From Thermacetogenium phaeum DSM 12270 (GTDB lineage Bacteria; Bacillota; DSM-12270; Thermacetogeniales; Thermacetogeniaceae): a stretch of DNA of 64,000 bases. Positions 46,201 to 56,266 of this stretch are shown here, in pieces; position 1 is the stretch's first letter; the number at the start of each line of letters is the position of its first letter. The position numbers and the translations under genes were made by a program. Below the pieces are notes generated by a model, which was given only the letters and a program-made list of their open reading frames with translations, ran no database searches and was not told where the DNA came from. The stretch is from the NCBI RefSeq assembly GCF_000305935.1, contig NC_018870.1:885942-949941 (forward strand), given 5' to 3'.

Positions 46201-47631
46201 ATGGCCGGATATGAAGCTGTCATCGGGTTAGAGGTGCATGTCGAGCTGCGGACGAAAACAAAGGCTTTCTGTTCCTGCCCCAATGAGTTCGGCAGTGAGC
46301 CCAACACCAATGTCTGCCCTGTCTGCCTGGCATTGCCTGGAGTGCTCCCCGTTTTGAACAGGTCCCTCCTGGAGTATGCAGTACAGGTAGGGTTGGCCTT
46401 AAACTGTGAAATAGCTCCGTTCAGCAAGTTCGACCGGAAGAATTATTTCTATCCCGATCTGCCCAAGGCCTACCAGATCTCTCAGTATGACCTGCCCCTG
46501 TGCCGGAACGGCTACCTGGACGTAGAGGTTGACGGGTATACCCGGCGGGTGGGGATCACCAGGGTACACATGGAGGAGGATGCCGGAAAGCTGTTGCATG
46601 GAGAGGGAAATCCCGGCTATTCCCTGGTCGACCTCAACAGGGCGGGGGTCCCGCTGCTGGAGATCGTTACCGAGCCGGATATCAGGACTCCGGAGGAGGC
46701 GCGGCTGTTTCTGGAGAATTTGAAGGCCATTCTTCAGTACCTGGATGTTTCCGACTGCAAGATGGAGGAGGGTTCCCTCCGCTGCGATGCCAATGTCTCT
46801 CTCCGACCGGCGGGGACAGATGTCCTCAATACCAAAGTGGAGATCAAGAACATGAACTCCTTTCGGGCTGTGCAGCGTGCCTTGGAAGGGGAGGTGCAGC
46901 GCCAGCGCTCTATTTATGAATCAGGTGGTGTTGTCTTCCAGGAGACACGGGGATGGGATGAAGACAGAGGAATTACCGTTGTCATGAGGTCCAAGGAGGA
47001 GGCCTCCGATTACAGGTACTTCCCGGACCCCGACCTCGTGCCCATCGTCCTGTCCCCGGAAGAGGTGGAGCGTTTGCGCAGAAGTCTGCCGGAGCTCCCG
47101 GTTGCCCGCCGGGAGCGCCTGATCAGGGATTACGGACTGCCTGCCTATGATGCCGGCGTGCTTACCGCCTCCCGCGATCTGGCGGACTTTTTTGAGGAGT
47201 GCGTCCGTGTCTATCCGGATGCCAAAAAGGTGAGCAACTGGGTAATGGGGGAATTTCTGCGGTTGCTTAACAGCCAGAACCTGGAGGTGAAGCAGGCGAA
47301 GCTGTCTCCCTCCCATCTGGTTGAGATGCTGCAGTTGATGGATGAGGGGATCATCAGCGGGAAGATCGCCAAAACGGTTTTTGAGGAGATGTTCAACACC
47401 GGAAAGAGAGCCGCCCAGATCGTTGAAGAGAAGGGCCTGGTTCAGATCAGCGATGAGGGCGAACTGGCTGGGATTGTGGAGGAGGTTTTGGCCGCCCATC
47501 CACAGGTAGTCGATGATTACCGGAAGGGGAAGAGAAAGGCCCTCGGTTTCCTCGTAGGACAGGTGATGAAGCGCACCAAGGGAAAGGCCAACCCCCAGCT
47601 CGTCAACAGAATGCTGGAGGAGAGGATATAA
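46201..47631 (+). CDS. gatB: Asp-tRNA(Asn)/Glu-tRNA(Gln) amidotransferase subunit B
   Basis: A 476-residue GatB kinase/transamidase. [20 protein letters not shown] opens it; CSCPNEFG and [10 protein letters not shown] contain the zinc Cys pairs; [19 protein letters not shown] and [17 protein letters not shown] line the active site; a YqeY-like tRNA-binding tail ends the protein. ATG 46201 is 8 bases after GGAGGG and is preferred over GTG 46192. Last gene of gatCAB; no clear terminator follows. Confidence 0.95.
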   Translation: MAGYEAVIGLEVHVELRTKTKAFCSCPNEFGSEPNTNVCPVCLALPGVLPVLNRSLLEYAVQVGLALNCEIAPFSKFDRKNYFYPDLPKAYQISQYDLPLCRNGYLDVEVDGYTRRVGITRVHMEEDAGKLLHGEGNPGYSLVDLNRAGVPLLEIVTEPDIRTPEEARLFLENLKAILQYLDVSDCKMEEGSLRCDANVSLRPAGTDVLNTKVEIKNMNSFRAVQRALEGEVQRQRSIYESGGVVFQETRGWDEDRGITVVMRSKEEASDYRYFPDPDLVPIVLSPEEVERLRRSLPELPVARRERLIRDYGLPAYDAGVLTASRDLADFFEECVRVYPDAKKVSNWVMGEFLRLLNSQNLEVKQAKLSPSHLVEMLQLMDEGIISGKIAKTVFEEMFNTGKRAAQIVEEKGLVQISDEGELAGIVEEVLAAHPQVVDDYRKGKRKALGFLVGQVMKRTKGKANPQLVNRMLEERI

Positions 47632-47977
47632 GCGAAATGCTCCGCCTGAATTTTCAATACCGGTGCAAGAGTCAGGAGGGCAGCTATCGCCTGCAGGAAG
47701 AAGGAACTGCCTGTGTTTTCGCTCGGTGGTTAGGGATGGACACTGTTCCGGGATTTCACCTCCTGCTGGTGCTACCCGGATGCTCAAGCTGTCCCTGAAA
47801 GTGACAGCCCGCGGCTGGAGGAATGAGAGACGGCAGCCTAGAAATCTTGTGAATACAGTATTTCTTATGAGAAGCCGGCTATTAGCAGGTTACAGTTGTT
47901 GTCCTCTAGGGCTACGGCAAGTATGGTCTCTTGATGGTTGTCGCTAGTATTTATTGCTCCGGGGAGGGGTGAAACTT
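47632..47977 (+). other. Intergenic region between gatB and the homocitrate/citrate synthase operon
   Basis: About 345 bp without a convincing gene. A 54-codon frame starts at ATG 47637 but lacks a ribosome site and resembles no family. TTGTCC-17-TATGGT near 47901-47930 is a weak promoter candidate. No T-box core or terminator is evident. Confidence 0.35.
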
Positions 47978-49126
47978 ATGAGCAAGATCAAGATTGTTGA
48001 TACCACACTTCGTGATGGGGAACAAACCGCAGGAGTTGTCTTTGCCAACCAGGAAAAGATACGCATTGCCAGGATGCTGGATTCTCTCGGGGTAGATCAG
48101 ATCGAAGCCGGAATCCCGGTAATGGGGGGGCATGAAAAAGAGGCGATTAAGGAAATCTGCAAGCTCGGTTTGAAGGCGAGCATCATGGGATGGAACCGCG
48201 CCGTGATCAGAGATATCGAAGAATCTCTCGATTGCGGTGTTGACGCTGTGGCCATTTCCATTTCCACTTCGGATATTCATATCGAGCACAAGCTGCGCAG
48301 CACCAGGGCAAAGGTGCTGGAGAGCATGGTCAAGGCCACGGAGTTTGCCAAAAAGCACGGAGTTTATGTTTCTGTCAACGCCGAAGATGCCTCACGCTCG
48401 GATCCCGACTTCCTCTGCGAGTTTGCGCGCGCGGCCAAGGAGGCCGGTGCCGACCGCCTGCGCTACTGCGACACCGTAGGAATCCTGGATCCTTTTACGA
48501 CTTATGAGAAGATCGGGGATTTGATAGCCAGGGTGGGAATTGAAATAGAGATGCATACCCACAACGACTTTGGGATGGCCACCGCCAATGCCCTGGCCGG
48601 GGTGCGGGCAGGTGCCACTTGGGTCGGGGTTACGGTGATCGGCCTGGGTGAACGGGCGGGTAATGCTGCCCTGGAAGAGGTGGTGATGGCCCTGAAGCAC
48701 CTTCAGGGAATCGACCTCAATTTTAAAACCGAGAAGTTCAGGGAAATAGCCGAGTATGTTTCCCTGGCATCCAAGAGGGAGTTGCCGGCCTGGAAACCGA
48801 TAGTCGGCTCCAACATGTTCGCCCATGAGTCCGGGATCCATGCCGACGGCGCCTTGAAGGACCCGCGCACCTACGAGGTCTTCTGCCCCGAGGAGGTAGG
48901 GCTGGAGCGTCAGATCGTCATCGGAAAGCATTCCGGGACCAGTGCCATCCGGGCCAAGTTTGAAGAATACGGCATTCACCTGAGCAGAGAGGCCGCCGAG
49001 GATATTCTGGCCCGGGTGCGCGTGGCCGCGGTGGAATTGAAACGGCCGCTCTTTGACAAGGAGCTTGTTTACATCTATGAGGATTATATCCGCGAGCGCG
49101 AGGCCGGACAGGCGGCGAAGCAATAG
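47978..49126 (+). CDS. Homocitrate synthase / Re-citrate synthase family (NifV-like), full length
   Basis: A 382-residue acyltransferase of the LeuA/NifV class. [45 protein letters not shown] and the metal site [18 protein letters not shown] are NifV-like, and the helical segment missing from the copy at 19348 is present here ([19 protein letters not shown], then [14 protein letters not shown]). It uses acetyl-CoA plus 2-oxoglutarate (homocitrate) or, in Re-citrate synthases of Clostridia, oxaloacetate (citrate). The downstream aconitase-type and isocitrate-dehydrogenase-type genes fit a citrate-to-2-oxoglutarate route; homocitrate supply to nitrogenase is equally possible. ATG 47978 follows GGGGAGGGG. 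Confidence 0.85.
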   Translation: MSKIKIVDTTLRDGEQTAGVVFANQEKIRIARMLDSLGVDQIEAGIPVMGGHEKEAIKEICKLGLKASIMGWNRAVIRDIEESLDCGVDAVAISISTSDIHIEHKLRSTRAKVLESMVKATEFAKKHGVYVSVNAEDASRSDPDFLCEFARAAKEAGADRLRYCDTVGILDPFTTYEKIGDLIARVGIEIEMHTHNDFGMATANALAGVRAGATWVGVTVIGLGERAGNAALEEVVMALKHLQGIDLNFKTEKFREIAEYVSLASKRELPAWKPIVGSNMFAHESGIHADGALKDPRTYEVFCPEEVGLERQIVIGKHSGTSAIRAKFEEYGIHLSREAAEDILARVRVAAVELKRPLFDKELVYIYEDYIREREAGQAAKQ

Positions 49127-49140
49127 GAGGAGGAGAAAAC

Positions 49141-50397
49141 TTGGGGAAAACCATAGCGGAAAAGATTCTCAGCAGGAAGAGCGGACGGGATGCCTATGCC
49201 AACGATATTGTAGTTGCCGATGTCGACTTCCGGATGGGGCAGGATGGCACGGCCCCTCTGGCCATTCGCTCTTTTGAGAAGATGAACGGGGAGAGCGTCT
49301 TTGATCCGGAGCGGGTTGCCTTTGTCATCGACCACAGTGCCCCCAGCCCTCTGGAGGGTGTTTCTGCTCTTCACAGCCTGATGCGCAGATTTGCAAAGGA
49401 AAAGGGGATAACTTTATACGACGTCGGTGAGGGTGTCTGCCATCAGCTTCTGCCGGAGAAGGGGCATGTAGGGCCGGGGTCGCTGGTGATCGGCGCGGAT
49501 TCGCACACCTGTACCTACGGTGCCTTAAATGCCTTCGCCACCGGTGTCGGTTCCACCGATCTGGCAGCAGCCTTAATCTCAGGCAAGATGTGGTTCAAGG
49601 TACCCGAAACCATCAAATTCATCTGCCACGGGCGTCTTCCCAAAGGGGTCTACTCCAAGGATCTGATCCTGTACCTGATCAGCCAGGTGACCGCCGATGG
49701 TGCCACATACATGGCTGCGGAGTACACAGGAGAAGCGATCTGTGCCCTCTCTGTGGAGGGGCGTTTCACCATCTCCAACATGGCCATTGAGATGGGAGCC
49801 AAGGTCGGCCTGATGGAGGCGGACGACAAGGTCTGGGAGTGGGTACGCAGCCATGGAAGCGGGGAGTTTGAGGCCGTTAGCCCTGACCCCGATGCCAGTT
49901 ATGCTGCGGTCAAGGAGTATGATGTGAGCAACCTGGAGCCCTATGTGGCCAAACCCCACAGGGTGGACAACGGAGTGCCGGTAGGGGAGGTAAAGGGCAC
50001 ACCCATCCAGCAGGCTGTGCTGGGGACCTGCACTAACGGCAGGCTGGAGGATCTGGCCGTGGCGGCCCGGATTCTGCACCAGCGCAGGGTTCACCCCGGT
50101 GTCCGCCTGATCGTTGCTCCCGCCTCTCGCAAAGTTTATCTGGAGGCCATGGAAACCGGAGTGCTCCAGACCCTGGTGCGCGCCGGGGCGGCGGTCGTGA
50201 CCCCCGGTTGCGGCCCCTGCGTGGGCACTCATAACGGCATCCCCTCGGACGGGGAAAATGTGATTTCCACGGCGAACCGGAATTTCAAGGGGCGCATGGC
50301 CAACAATAAGGCCTTTATCTACCTGGCCTCTCCAGCCACCGTGGCTGCTTCTGCCGTCAGGGGAGAGATTACGGATCCCAGGGAGTTTCTGGAGTAA
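49141..50397 (+). CDS. Aconitase/3-isopropylmalate dehydratase family large subunit
   Basis: A 418-residue LeuC/HacA-type iron-sulfur hydratase subunit. Cluster Cys residues occur in LGTCTNGRLEDL and PGCGPCVGTHNG; DSHTCTYGALNAFATGVGSTDLA is the family marker. With the small subunit it isomerises a tricarboxylate: isopropylmalate, homocitrate or citrate cannot be told apart from this subunit. The isocitrate-dehydrogenase-like partner favours citrate. TTG 49141 follows AGGAGGAGGAG, 14 bp after the synthase gene. Confidence 0.87.
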   Translation: MGKTIAEKILSRKSGRDAYANDIVVADVDFRMGQDGTAPLAIRSFEKMNGESVFDPERVAFVIDHSAPSPLEGVSALHSLMRRFAKEKGITLYDVGEGVCHQLLPEKGHVGPGSLVIGADSHTCTYGALNAFATGVGSTDLAAALISGKMWFKVPETIKFICHGRLPKGVYSKDLILYLISQVTADGATYMAAEYTGEAICALSVEGRFTISNMAIEMGAKVGLMEADDKVWEWVRSHGSGEFEAVSPDPDASYAAVKEYDVSNLEPYVAKPHRVDNGVPVGEVKGTPIQQAVLGTCTNGRLEDLAVAARILHQRRVHPGVRLIVAPASRKVYLEAMETGVLQTLVRAGAAVVTPGCGPCVGTHNGIPSDGENVISTANRNFKGRMANNKAFIYLASPATVAASAVRGEITDPREFLE

Positions 50398-50412
50398 AGG
50401 AGGTTGCAGGTT

Positions 50413-50913
50413 ATGGAACTGCGGGGTAGGGCCCATTGCTTTGGAAACGACGTGAACACCGATTATATCATCTCCGGAAAGTATAAATTCAAGACCCTTG
50501 ATATGAAGGAGCTGGCGCAGCATGTGATGGAAGACCTGGACCCGGATTTTGCCCGAAAGGTGCAGCCCGGTGATTTCGTGGTGGCCGGCCGCAACTTCGG
50601 CTGCGGTTCTTCCCGGGAACAGGCCCCCCTCGCCCTGCTCAACGCCGGTGTCGGTGCCGTGCTGGCACAGTCGTTTGCCCGGATCTTTTACAGGAATGCC
50701 ATCAACACTGGGCTCCCGGTGGTGGTCTGTGACACCTCCTCCATTCGGTCGGGGGATGAGCTGGTTGTGAACCTGGAACGGGGCGTGCTCAAGAACCTGA
50801 CGCAGGGGACGGAGACCCCTATCAAGCCCCTGCCCCCTTTTATGCTGAAGATCCTGGCAGATGGGGGTCTTGTGGAGCACTTCCGTAAGTACGGGACATT
50901 TAATCTGGAATAA
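50413..50913 (+). CDS. Aconitase/3-isopropylmalate dehydratase family small subunit
   Basis: A 166-residue LeuD-like swivelling domain. GRAHCFGNDVNTDYIIS starts it and GRNFGCGSSREQAPLALLNA marks the active-site segment; FARIFYRNAINTGLP is conserved. The substrate-choosing loop after the NTDYI motif reads SGKYKFKTLD, which matches neither the isopropylmalate nor the homoaconitate loop that I can recall, so specificity is open. ATG 50413 lies 9 bases after AAAGGAGG; TTG 50404 is less likely. Confidence 0.86.
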   Translation: MELRGRAHCFGNDVNTDYIISGKYKFKTLDMKELAQHVMEDLDPDFARKVQPGDFVVAGRNFGCGSSREQAPLALLNAGVGAVLAQSFARIFYRNAINTGLPVVVCDTSSIRSGDELVVNLERGVLKNLTQGTETPIKPLPPFMLKILADGGLVEHFRKYGTFNLE

Positions 50914-50949
50914 GTTACTTTGCGGCACCAATCGAAGGAGTGTGGAGCG

Positions 50950-51951
50950 TTGAAGAAGTATACCATTACTTTGATTCCGGGTGATGGAATAGGGCCGGAT
51001 GTAACCAGAGCGGCCCAAATCGTCCTCGATGCTGCTGATGTGGGGATCGAATGGGAGGTTGTGGAAGCCGGAGCCGGTGTGATCGAAAAGTACGGCACAC
51101 CCCTTCCCGATCAGGTTCTGGAATCCATCAGGAGGAACAAAGTCGCCCTCAAGGGGCCCTTGACGACACCGGTAGGCACGGGATTTCGCAGCGTCAATGT
51201 GGCACTGCGCAAGGAGCTGGACCTCTTCGCCAACGTGCGCCCGGCCAAAAACCTCCCCGCCGTCAACACCCCCTACCGCAACGTTGATCTGATTGTGGTG
51301 CGGGAAAACACCGAGGACCTTTATGCGGGTATTGAACATATGGTAGGCAAAGATGCTGCTGAGAGCATCAAGATCATCACCCGCCCCGGTTCGGAGCGGA
51401 TCGTCCGCTTTGCCTTTGAACTTGCCCGGCGCGAAGGGCGCAAAAAGGTCACCGCAGTGCATAAGGCCAACATCATGAAGTGCACGGACGGCCTCTTCCT
51501 GGAGGTGGCCCGGGAGGTGGCCGCGGACTATCCGGATATCGAATTCGAGGACCGGATTGTCGATGCCTGCTCCATGAAGCTCGTTCAGAGGCCGGAGGAT
51601 TTTGACGTACTGGTGATGCCCAACCTCTACGGGGACATCCTTTCCGACCTCTGCGCCGGGCTTGTCGGCGGGCTGGGTGTGGCTCCCGGTGCCAACATCG
51701 GAAAGGACTATGCCGTTTTTGAGCCGGTACACGGAAGCGCTCCAAAGTACACCGGGATGGATAAGGTGAACCCTCTGGCGACGATCCTCTCCGGGGTAAT
51801 GATGCTCAAGCACCTGGGTGAGAGGGAGGCCGCTGAGCGGGTGCAAAAGGCGGTCGATGATGTCCTCACCGAGGGGAAATACCTGACCTACGACTTAGGA
51901 GGCACTGCCAGGGCATCGGAGATGGCCAAGGCGATTGCCGGGAGGCTCTGA
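50950..51951 (+). CDS. NAD-dependent isocitrate dehydrogenase-like enzyme (IDH/IMDH family)
   Basis: A 333-residue beta-decarboxylating dehydrogenase. [12 protein letters not shown] opens it; the substrate loop reads [20 protein letters not shown] with FANVRPAKN, the Ser-x-Asn pattern of isocitrate dehydrogenases rather than the Leu-rich pattern of Leu[15 protein letters not shown] and the metal site [20 protein letters not shown] follow. Homoisocitrate dehydrogenase is possible but usually has VRENTEGLY. TTG 50950 follows AAGGAGTG. It would end an acetyl-CoA to 2-oxoglutarate chain supplying carbon for glutamate synthase. Confidence 0.82.
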   Translation: MKKYTITLIPGDGIGPDVTRAAQIVLDAADVGIEWEVVEAGAGVIEKYGTPLPDQVLESIRRNKVALKGPLTTPVGTGFRSVNVALRKELDLFANVRPAKNLPAVNTPYRNVDLIVVRENTEDLYAGIEHMVGKDAAESIKIITRPGSERIVRFAFELARREGRKKVTAVHKANIMKCTDGLFLEVAREVAADYPDIEFEDRIVDACSMKLVQRPEDFDVLVMPNLYGDILSDLCAGLVGGLGVAPGANIGKDYAVFEPVHGSAPKYTGMDKVNPLATILSGVMMLKHLGEREAAERVQKAVDDVLTEGKYLTYDLGGTARASEMAKAIAGRL

Positions 51952-51986
51952 CCTGGGACCAGATGCCGGGATAAGAAAGAGAAGGG

Positions 51987-52050
51987 GAGCAGTTTTTTCG
52001 TCATCCGGCGGAAAGGCTGCTCTTCAAGCTTTCTGCGCCGGAAAAATTTT
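51987..52050. terminator. Terminator structure between convergent idh-like and ger operons
   Basis: CCGGCG (52005-52010) pairs with CGCCGG (52036-52041), extended by GAAAG/CTTTC, followed by AAAAATTTT; GAGCAG/CTGCTC gives an alternative stem before a T6 run (51987-52023). It can serve both strands where the two operons meet. Confidence 0.55.
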
Positions 52051-52051
52051 G

Positions 52052-53311
52052 CTATCTTATCTTCAGTGACCTGGTGAGCAGACCGGAGTGCTCTAAGGAG
52101 AAATCTGCCTGGATATCCACATTAACGTAAGGGAAGGTCTCTTCCCAGCGGTTCTCGATCTTCCTCCAAACCTGGGGATGGGTGCGGTGGAGTTTATCAC
52201 CGAACCCGAAGACATCGGACCTTAGTCCCTTGGCTCTGGCTACGGCATTCCGGCAGCGCCGCTCCACCTCCCGGTTGATCAGAGCCTCCATTTTTTTGAC
52301 ATCTCCTCTCTTTGTAATATCAACGGTTTCCGGTGCTGTTGCTATCAATTCTCCTGTTCCCTTAATTTTAACCTGAAAGGCGATTCCCGTCCTTTTGACT
52401 ATCGGTTTTACTTTGGTACGGACATCGCGAAAGAGATAGGATGCGTTATCCTGGGTGGAATTGAAGGCCAGTGGAATTATTCCTCCCTGTGCCTCATCTC
52501 TGATGAACATTAGCCCCTGGGTTTCTACCTCATTTAATCGCCCCACCGCTCGATCGCCTCGGAAGGCCATAACTCCGGTCACAGAAAAAGTCTTCTGCTG
52601 GGGTTGGTTCCTATCACCGGACTCTTTTCCCCCCGCCCCTTGAGCCCCCTGCCTGATGGTCGATCCTTTTTCCGGTGGTATGAAGGTTTTCAGGAAGGCC
52701 AGGGTTGTTTCTATCCCGGGGGTCATGAGGTCGTACATCACCTGAAGAAGATTCCTTCCCCTTGTTTTCGAAGTAAATAATTTATTCAGGTTAAGTATAT
52801 TATAGGCCTCAGTGGCAAGCAGCGGTTCGAACTCGGGAATGGCCTGGAGACAGTCCCGAGCCTGCCCCTGGCAGACCACCACCATCGCCCGCTTGGGAAT
52901 ATCCCGGTTGCGGTTGCCGAAATCGATCACCCGGCCGATCCCTTCTCTGGCAACGGTCTCCCCGATCACAATAAGCACGGTATGGGCCATGAAGAGCTGC
53001 CTGGAGGAGCGCATGTTCCAGTTGCGCACCGCGTCCTGGATGGTCTCCCCGGTGACCGAAATGACCTGCCCGGGACTTGTTTCCGGTGACTGGCCTGTGT
53101 TCCCTCCGCTCCTGACCCCGGCGGCTCGGGTCGGCCTGAGCGTGAGCACGGAGAGCAGGATTTTGGGCCGTCCGTTGGTGGTGGTCCGGTCAATACCGAT
53201 GGCAGAATTGATGGTCAGAGTCTGTATTTCCCTCCTGCTCCAGCACCCGGAGGTGGAAAGGAGCAAAATGACCAGTAAGATGCTCAATGTTCGGCGGTTC
53301 AACACGATCAT
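52052..53311 (-). CDS. Spore germination lipoprotein GerKC family (operon 2)
   Basis: A 419-residue lipoprotein, C subunit of a germinant receptor. The signal and lipobox read LLLSTSGCWSRRE; EIQTLTINSAIGID and FGNRNRDIPKRAMVVVC follow, and the end carries SDVFGFGDKLHRTHPQVWRK, the GerAC C-terminal motif. ATG 53311 overlaps the gerKB stop (ATGA); a longer upstream frame lies within gerKB and lacks a signal peptide. It is intact, unlike the copy at 26626. A Gly/Gln/Ser-rich low-complexity stretch occurs near residue 245. Confidence 0.92.
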   Translation of the reverse strand: MIVLNRRTLSILLVILLLSTSGCWSRREIQTLTINSAIGIDRTTTNGRPKILLSVLTLRPTRAAGVRSGGNTGQSPETSPGQVISVTGETIQDAVRNWNMRSSRQLFMAHTVLIVIGETVAREGIGRVIDFGNRNRDIPKRAMVVVCQGQARDCLQAIPEFEPLLATEAYNILNLNKLFTSKTRGRNLLQVMYDLMTPGIETTLAFLKTFIPPEKGSTIRQGAQGAGGKESGDRNQPQQKTFSVTGVMAFRGDRAVGRLNEVETQGLMFIRDEAQGGIIPLAFNSTQDNASYLFRDVRTKVKPIVKRTGIAFQVKIKGTGELIATAPETVDITKRGDVKKMEALINREVERRCRNAVARAKGLRSDVFGFGDKLHRTHPQVWRKIENRWEETFPYVNVDIQADFSLEHSGLLTRSLKIR

Positions 53312-54411
53312 TTGGGTTTCTCTCCACCTTTCCTGCGGATGATGGCGATTAATAAAATCAGGGCGGGTATCAAGAGTTCCACCGCCGGCCCGTAGTAGGG
53401 CAAAATCTTGAACAGGAAATCGGTCAACTGCAGATGGGTTCCGTAAAACACCCTGCTGATCACCACTGTGGCTGCCATTATAGGAAGGATGGTAATCCGG
53501 TAGTTCTTGAGTCCCAGGGTTGCGGCAGCGGCAACTGCCGCGGAGTGATAGAATACGGCCATTTTGACGATCACTCCTGCTATCCACATGACCACGATCA
53601 GAATCTGAATGCGTTCCAGGAACTGAGCCGTCGAAATGTACCAGGCGAGTTCATAAATGGGGAAGAGCATGTAAGTGGGTACGATATCGCCGAAGACGCC
53701 TATTATTACCGCTGTTATTGTTCCCGAGATGACTGCCTCTGCAACCAGAAAGTAACCGGCGGTTTTCAGTGCTTCCCGTTTCCGGTGGAGGTAGGGGAAA
53801 AGCATGAGTAAAAGGAAGATCTCTCCCCGGAAGGGGCCGATCACCGCACTTCCTTTGAGGACCGGAAGGACCCCGTTTTCCAGGAACGGCCTCAGGTTAT
53901 CGGGATTGATTTCCTTGGCCACGAGAAGAAGCACCAGGAAAAGGGAAAGAAGCCACACCGGCCAGACCAGTTCGTTTTGCCGGGCGATGACCTCGATGCC
54001 CAGATAGGCACCGTAGACGGCCGCCAGGGCAATCAGGATTTCCAGGATAGTCAGCGGGGTTTCCCTTAAAAATGCCACATGGATGAAAGTGGAACACTCG
54101 TTGACGATAACGGCGGTGTAGTGGATGAAAACGGCGGTGTAGGCGGCGGCCAGGATTTTCCCCGGGATGCCGCCCAGGATCTCCGGCAGGTACTCGGCTA
54201 AGACCTGCTGCGGGAACCTGCGGGCCAGTCCGATAGATACCAGGGCTACTGCCAGTCCGAATAGCGAGGCAAATACTGCTGCGCCGAGCCAGCTGTCTCG
54301 GCCGGCGAATTGGATGATTCCTGCCGGGATGAAGAGAAAAGCGGTGGCAGCGTCGGTAATAATTAAGAGGAAGAGAAGCTGCACGCTGGTGATGCGTCCC
54401 TTATCCAGCAT
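53308..54411 (-). CDS. Spore germination permease GerKB/GerAB family (operon 2)
   Basis: A 367-residue membrane protein with about ten helices. DKGRITSVQLLFLLIITDAATA opens the family pattern; ARRFPQQVLAEYLPEILG, YLGIEVIARQNELVWP and IGPFRGEIFLLLMLFPY correspond to segments of the operon-1 copy. It is the germinant-binding subunit. ATG 54411 overlaps the gerKA stop by one base (TGATG). The moderate divergence from the operon-1 copy suggests a different germinant. Confidence 0.92.
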   Translation of the reverse strand: MLDKGRITSVQLLFLLIITDAATAFLFIPAGIIQFAGRDSWLGAAVFASLFGLAVALVSIGLARRFPQQVLAEYLPEILGGIPGKILAAAYTAVFIHYTAVIVNECSTFIHVAFLRETPLTILEILIALAAVYGAYLGIEVIARQNELVWPVWLLSLFLVLLLVAKEINPDNLRPFLENGVLPVLKGSAVIGPFRGEIFLLLMLFPYLHRKREALKTAGYFLVAEAVISGTITAVIIGVFGDIVPTYMLFPIYELAWYISTAQFLERIQILIVVMWIAGVIVKMAVFYHSAAVAAAATLGLKNYRITILPIMAATVVISRVFYGTHLQLTDFLFKILPYYGPAVELLIPALILLIAIIRRKGGEKPK

Positions 54412-56042
54412 CAATTATTTCTCCTTTTCCCGGCAGAGGTTTCACCTCTTACGGCAGGTGGGCTTGGTTTTTGGCCGGAGTTCTGCCGCCGGGGCTCGTT
54501 AAAACCGGTGTGGCGCGGCCGGACGCGCATACTCCAAGAGGGAAGACGGAGGAAGGTGTCTTTCAAATCACTGAAAGACGCCGGCGCCAGAGAGGACAGA
54601 TAAGGAACACCGAAGGAGCGCAGGGAACAGAGGTGAAAGGTCAGGGCGGAAAAGCCCACGAGTATGCCGATCAAGCCGAAGGAGGCCGCCAGGAGCATAA
54701 AAGAGAAGCGCAGGACGCGGATGGTGTTGGCCAGGCTCGGCGAGGGGATGGCGAAATTGGCGATTGCCGTTACAGCAACCGCAATCACCATTGCAGGTGA
54801 TACCAGCCCTGCATTGACGGCCGTCTGGCCGATGACGATGGCGCCGACGATGCTGATGGTCTGACCAAATGAGCGGGGGAGGCGGAGCCCCGCTTCTCTC
54901 AGTACTTCCAGGGTGATTTCCATCAGCAGGGCCTCCACCAGAGCGGGGAAAGGCACTCCTTCCCGGGAAATTATGATGGTGGTTAACAGGAGTGTAGGCA
55001 GCAGCTCTTGGTGAAAGGTGACAATGGCGATGTAGATCGAGGGGCCGAGCAGCGCCACCAGGACTGCTCCCCAGCGGAGAATCCTGATAAAGGAACTGTA
55101 CCAGTAGCGGTCATAGTAGTCCTGTGGGCTTTGTATATGAGCGACCAGGGTACCGGGGATGATCAGGGCAAAAGGTGTGTTGTCGAATATTAAAGCCGCC
55201 TTTCCCTCCAAAAGTTGGGCTGCGACCCTGTCCGGCCTCTCAGTAATTACCAAAGTGCTGAACAGACTGTAGGCCTCGTCCTGAATCAACTCCTCCACCT
55301 GGCCGCTGTCGACGATCCCGTCAACCCTGATGCGCCGGAGGCGTTCCTTGATTTCGGCAATCAACCCTTCGGAGGCATAGCCTTTCAGGTAAACGAGCTT
55401 GACCTCGGTTTTGGTCAGTGCGCCCACTTCCAGGTTTTCCACGGCAAGGCGGGAGGTGCGCAGGCGTTTGCGCAATAGGGCGATGTTGGTGCGCACATTT
55501 TCATTGAAGCCGTCCTGAGGCCCTTTGACCACCGTTTCTGCGACGGGCTGGTCTACCTGGCGGCTTATTTTTTCGGCAATTCTGATAAGCAGTGCTTTGT
55601 CCAATCCGTTCACCAAAAGGCACACCGCGCCGCGGTTGATCTCGTCGGTTATTTCCACCCATCTGCTTTTTTCAATGACCCTGCCGTGGGAAAGGACATT
55701 TTTAATCATCCAGTCGGAACTGATTCCGGCGCTGGGGAGCCGTTCTACGGTCAGCAGTGAATGCATCAGACCCTGCTGAAGGTTAGCCTGATCGATCAAC
55801 GGATCCAGGTAAACGATTGCCGCCTGGACGCGTTGTCTTCCTCTTCCGATGATAACCCGGCGGACCATCAGGTCGTCGCTGAGAGCGAAGATTTCGGTGA
55901 TCACTTTCAGGTTTTGATCCAGATTGGAAGTGATGGTGCGCCTCTCCTGGTAACCGGGATCGCCCGGTTGGAGAGAGTACCCGGCAGCCGCGCCTGTCAG
56001 ACGCCTGATAATTTTACCAAGCCATTTCAGAAAGGCAATCAT
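54411..56042 (-). CDS. Spore germination protein GerKA/GerAA family (operon 2)
   Basis: A 543-residue A subunit. GPQDGFNENVRTNIALLRKRL and the C-terminal membrane half with VTFHQELLPT, SREGVPFPALVEALLMEITL and LPRSFGQTISIVGAIVIGQTAV are GerA signatures. ATG 56042 is preferred; GTG 56054 is a longer option. It heads an intact gerKA-KB-KC operon with overlapping genes. Such operons are transcribed in the forespore by sigma-G; I could not fix a convincing sigma-G site on this strand. Confidence 0.93.
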   Translation of the reverse strand: MIAFLKWLGKIIRRLTGAAAGYSLQPGDPGYQERRTITSNLDQNLKVITEIFALSDDLMVRRVIIGRGRQRVQAAIVYLDPLIDQANLQQGLMHSLLTVERLPSAGISSDWMIKNVLSHGRVIEKSRWVEITDEINRGAVCLLVNGLDKALLIRIAEKISRQVDQPVAETVVKGPQDGFNENVRTNIALLRKRLRTSRLAVENLEVGALTKTEVKLVYLKGYASEGLIAEIKERLRRIRVDGIVDSGQVEELIQDEAYSLFSTLVITERPDRVAAQLLEGKAALIFDNTPFALIIPGTLVAHIQSPQDYYDRYWYSSFIRILRWGAVLVALLGPSIYIAIVTFHQELLPTLLLTTIIISREGVPFPALVEALLMEITLEVLREAGLRLPRSFGQTISIVGAIVIGQTAVNAGLVSPAMVIAVAVTAIANFAIPSPSLANTIRVLRFSFMLLAASFGLIGILVGFSALTFHLCSLRSFGVPYLSSLAPASFSDLKDTFLRLPSWSMRVRPRHTGFNEPRRQNSGQKPSPPAVRGETSAGKRRNN

Positions 56043-56114
56043 GTTTTTCCCCACTTTGCCAGGTAATGCTTTTATTGAATATTATCTCTAAATCGATCCT
56101 TTTCATGTGTTTCC

Positions 56115-56144
56115 TGTATATTTCCCATCTGGAGTTGCATACTA
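56115..56144 (+). promoter_or_regulatory. Possible sigma-G-like promoter before the CBM gene
   Basis: TGTATA, 17 bases, CATACTA resembles the forespore sigma-G consensus (TGAATA / CATACTA). A GCCGG/CCGGC hairpin and a T-run follow at 56159-56190. If real, it would link the carbohydrate genes to sporulation. Chance similarity is quite possible. Confidence 0.3.
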
Positions 56145-56266
56145 AACAGAAGAAAAAAGGCCGGAATAAGCCGGCTCTCCATCTTTTTTGCTTCTGCCCT
56201 TAAACCGGCGGCCAGTTCGTACAGCCGCCATGTGGTTTTGGGCAAGTTACGAGGTAGGTTGACATC

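Noticed and set aside
49579-51846. 755-codon open frame on the minus strand
   Set aside because: It is antisense to the aconitase and dehydrogenase genes, which have clear motifs; the antisense product is Pro/His/Gly-rich without domains.
47978-51951. Leucine operon leuA-leuC-leuD-leuB
   Set aside because: The synthase lacks the long regulatory C-terminus of LeuA, and the dehydrogenase substrate loop has the isocitrate-type Ser-x-Asn pattern; left as an alternative, not the call.
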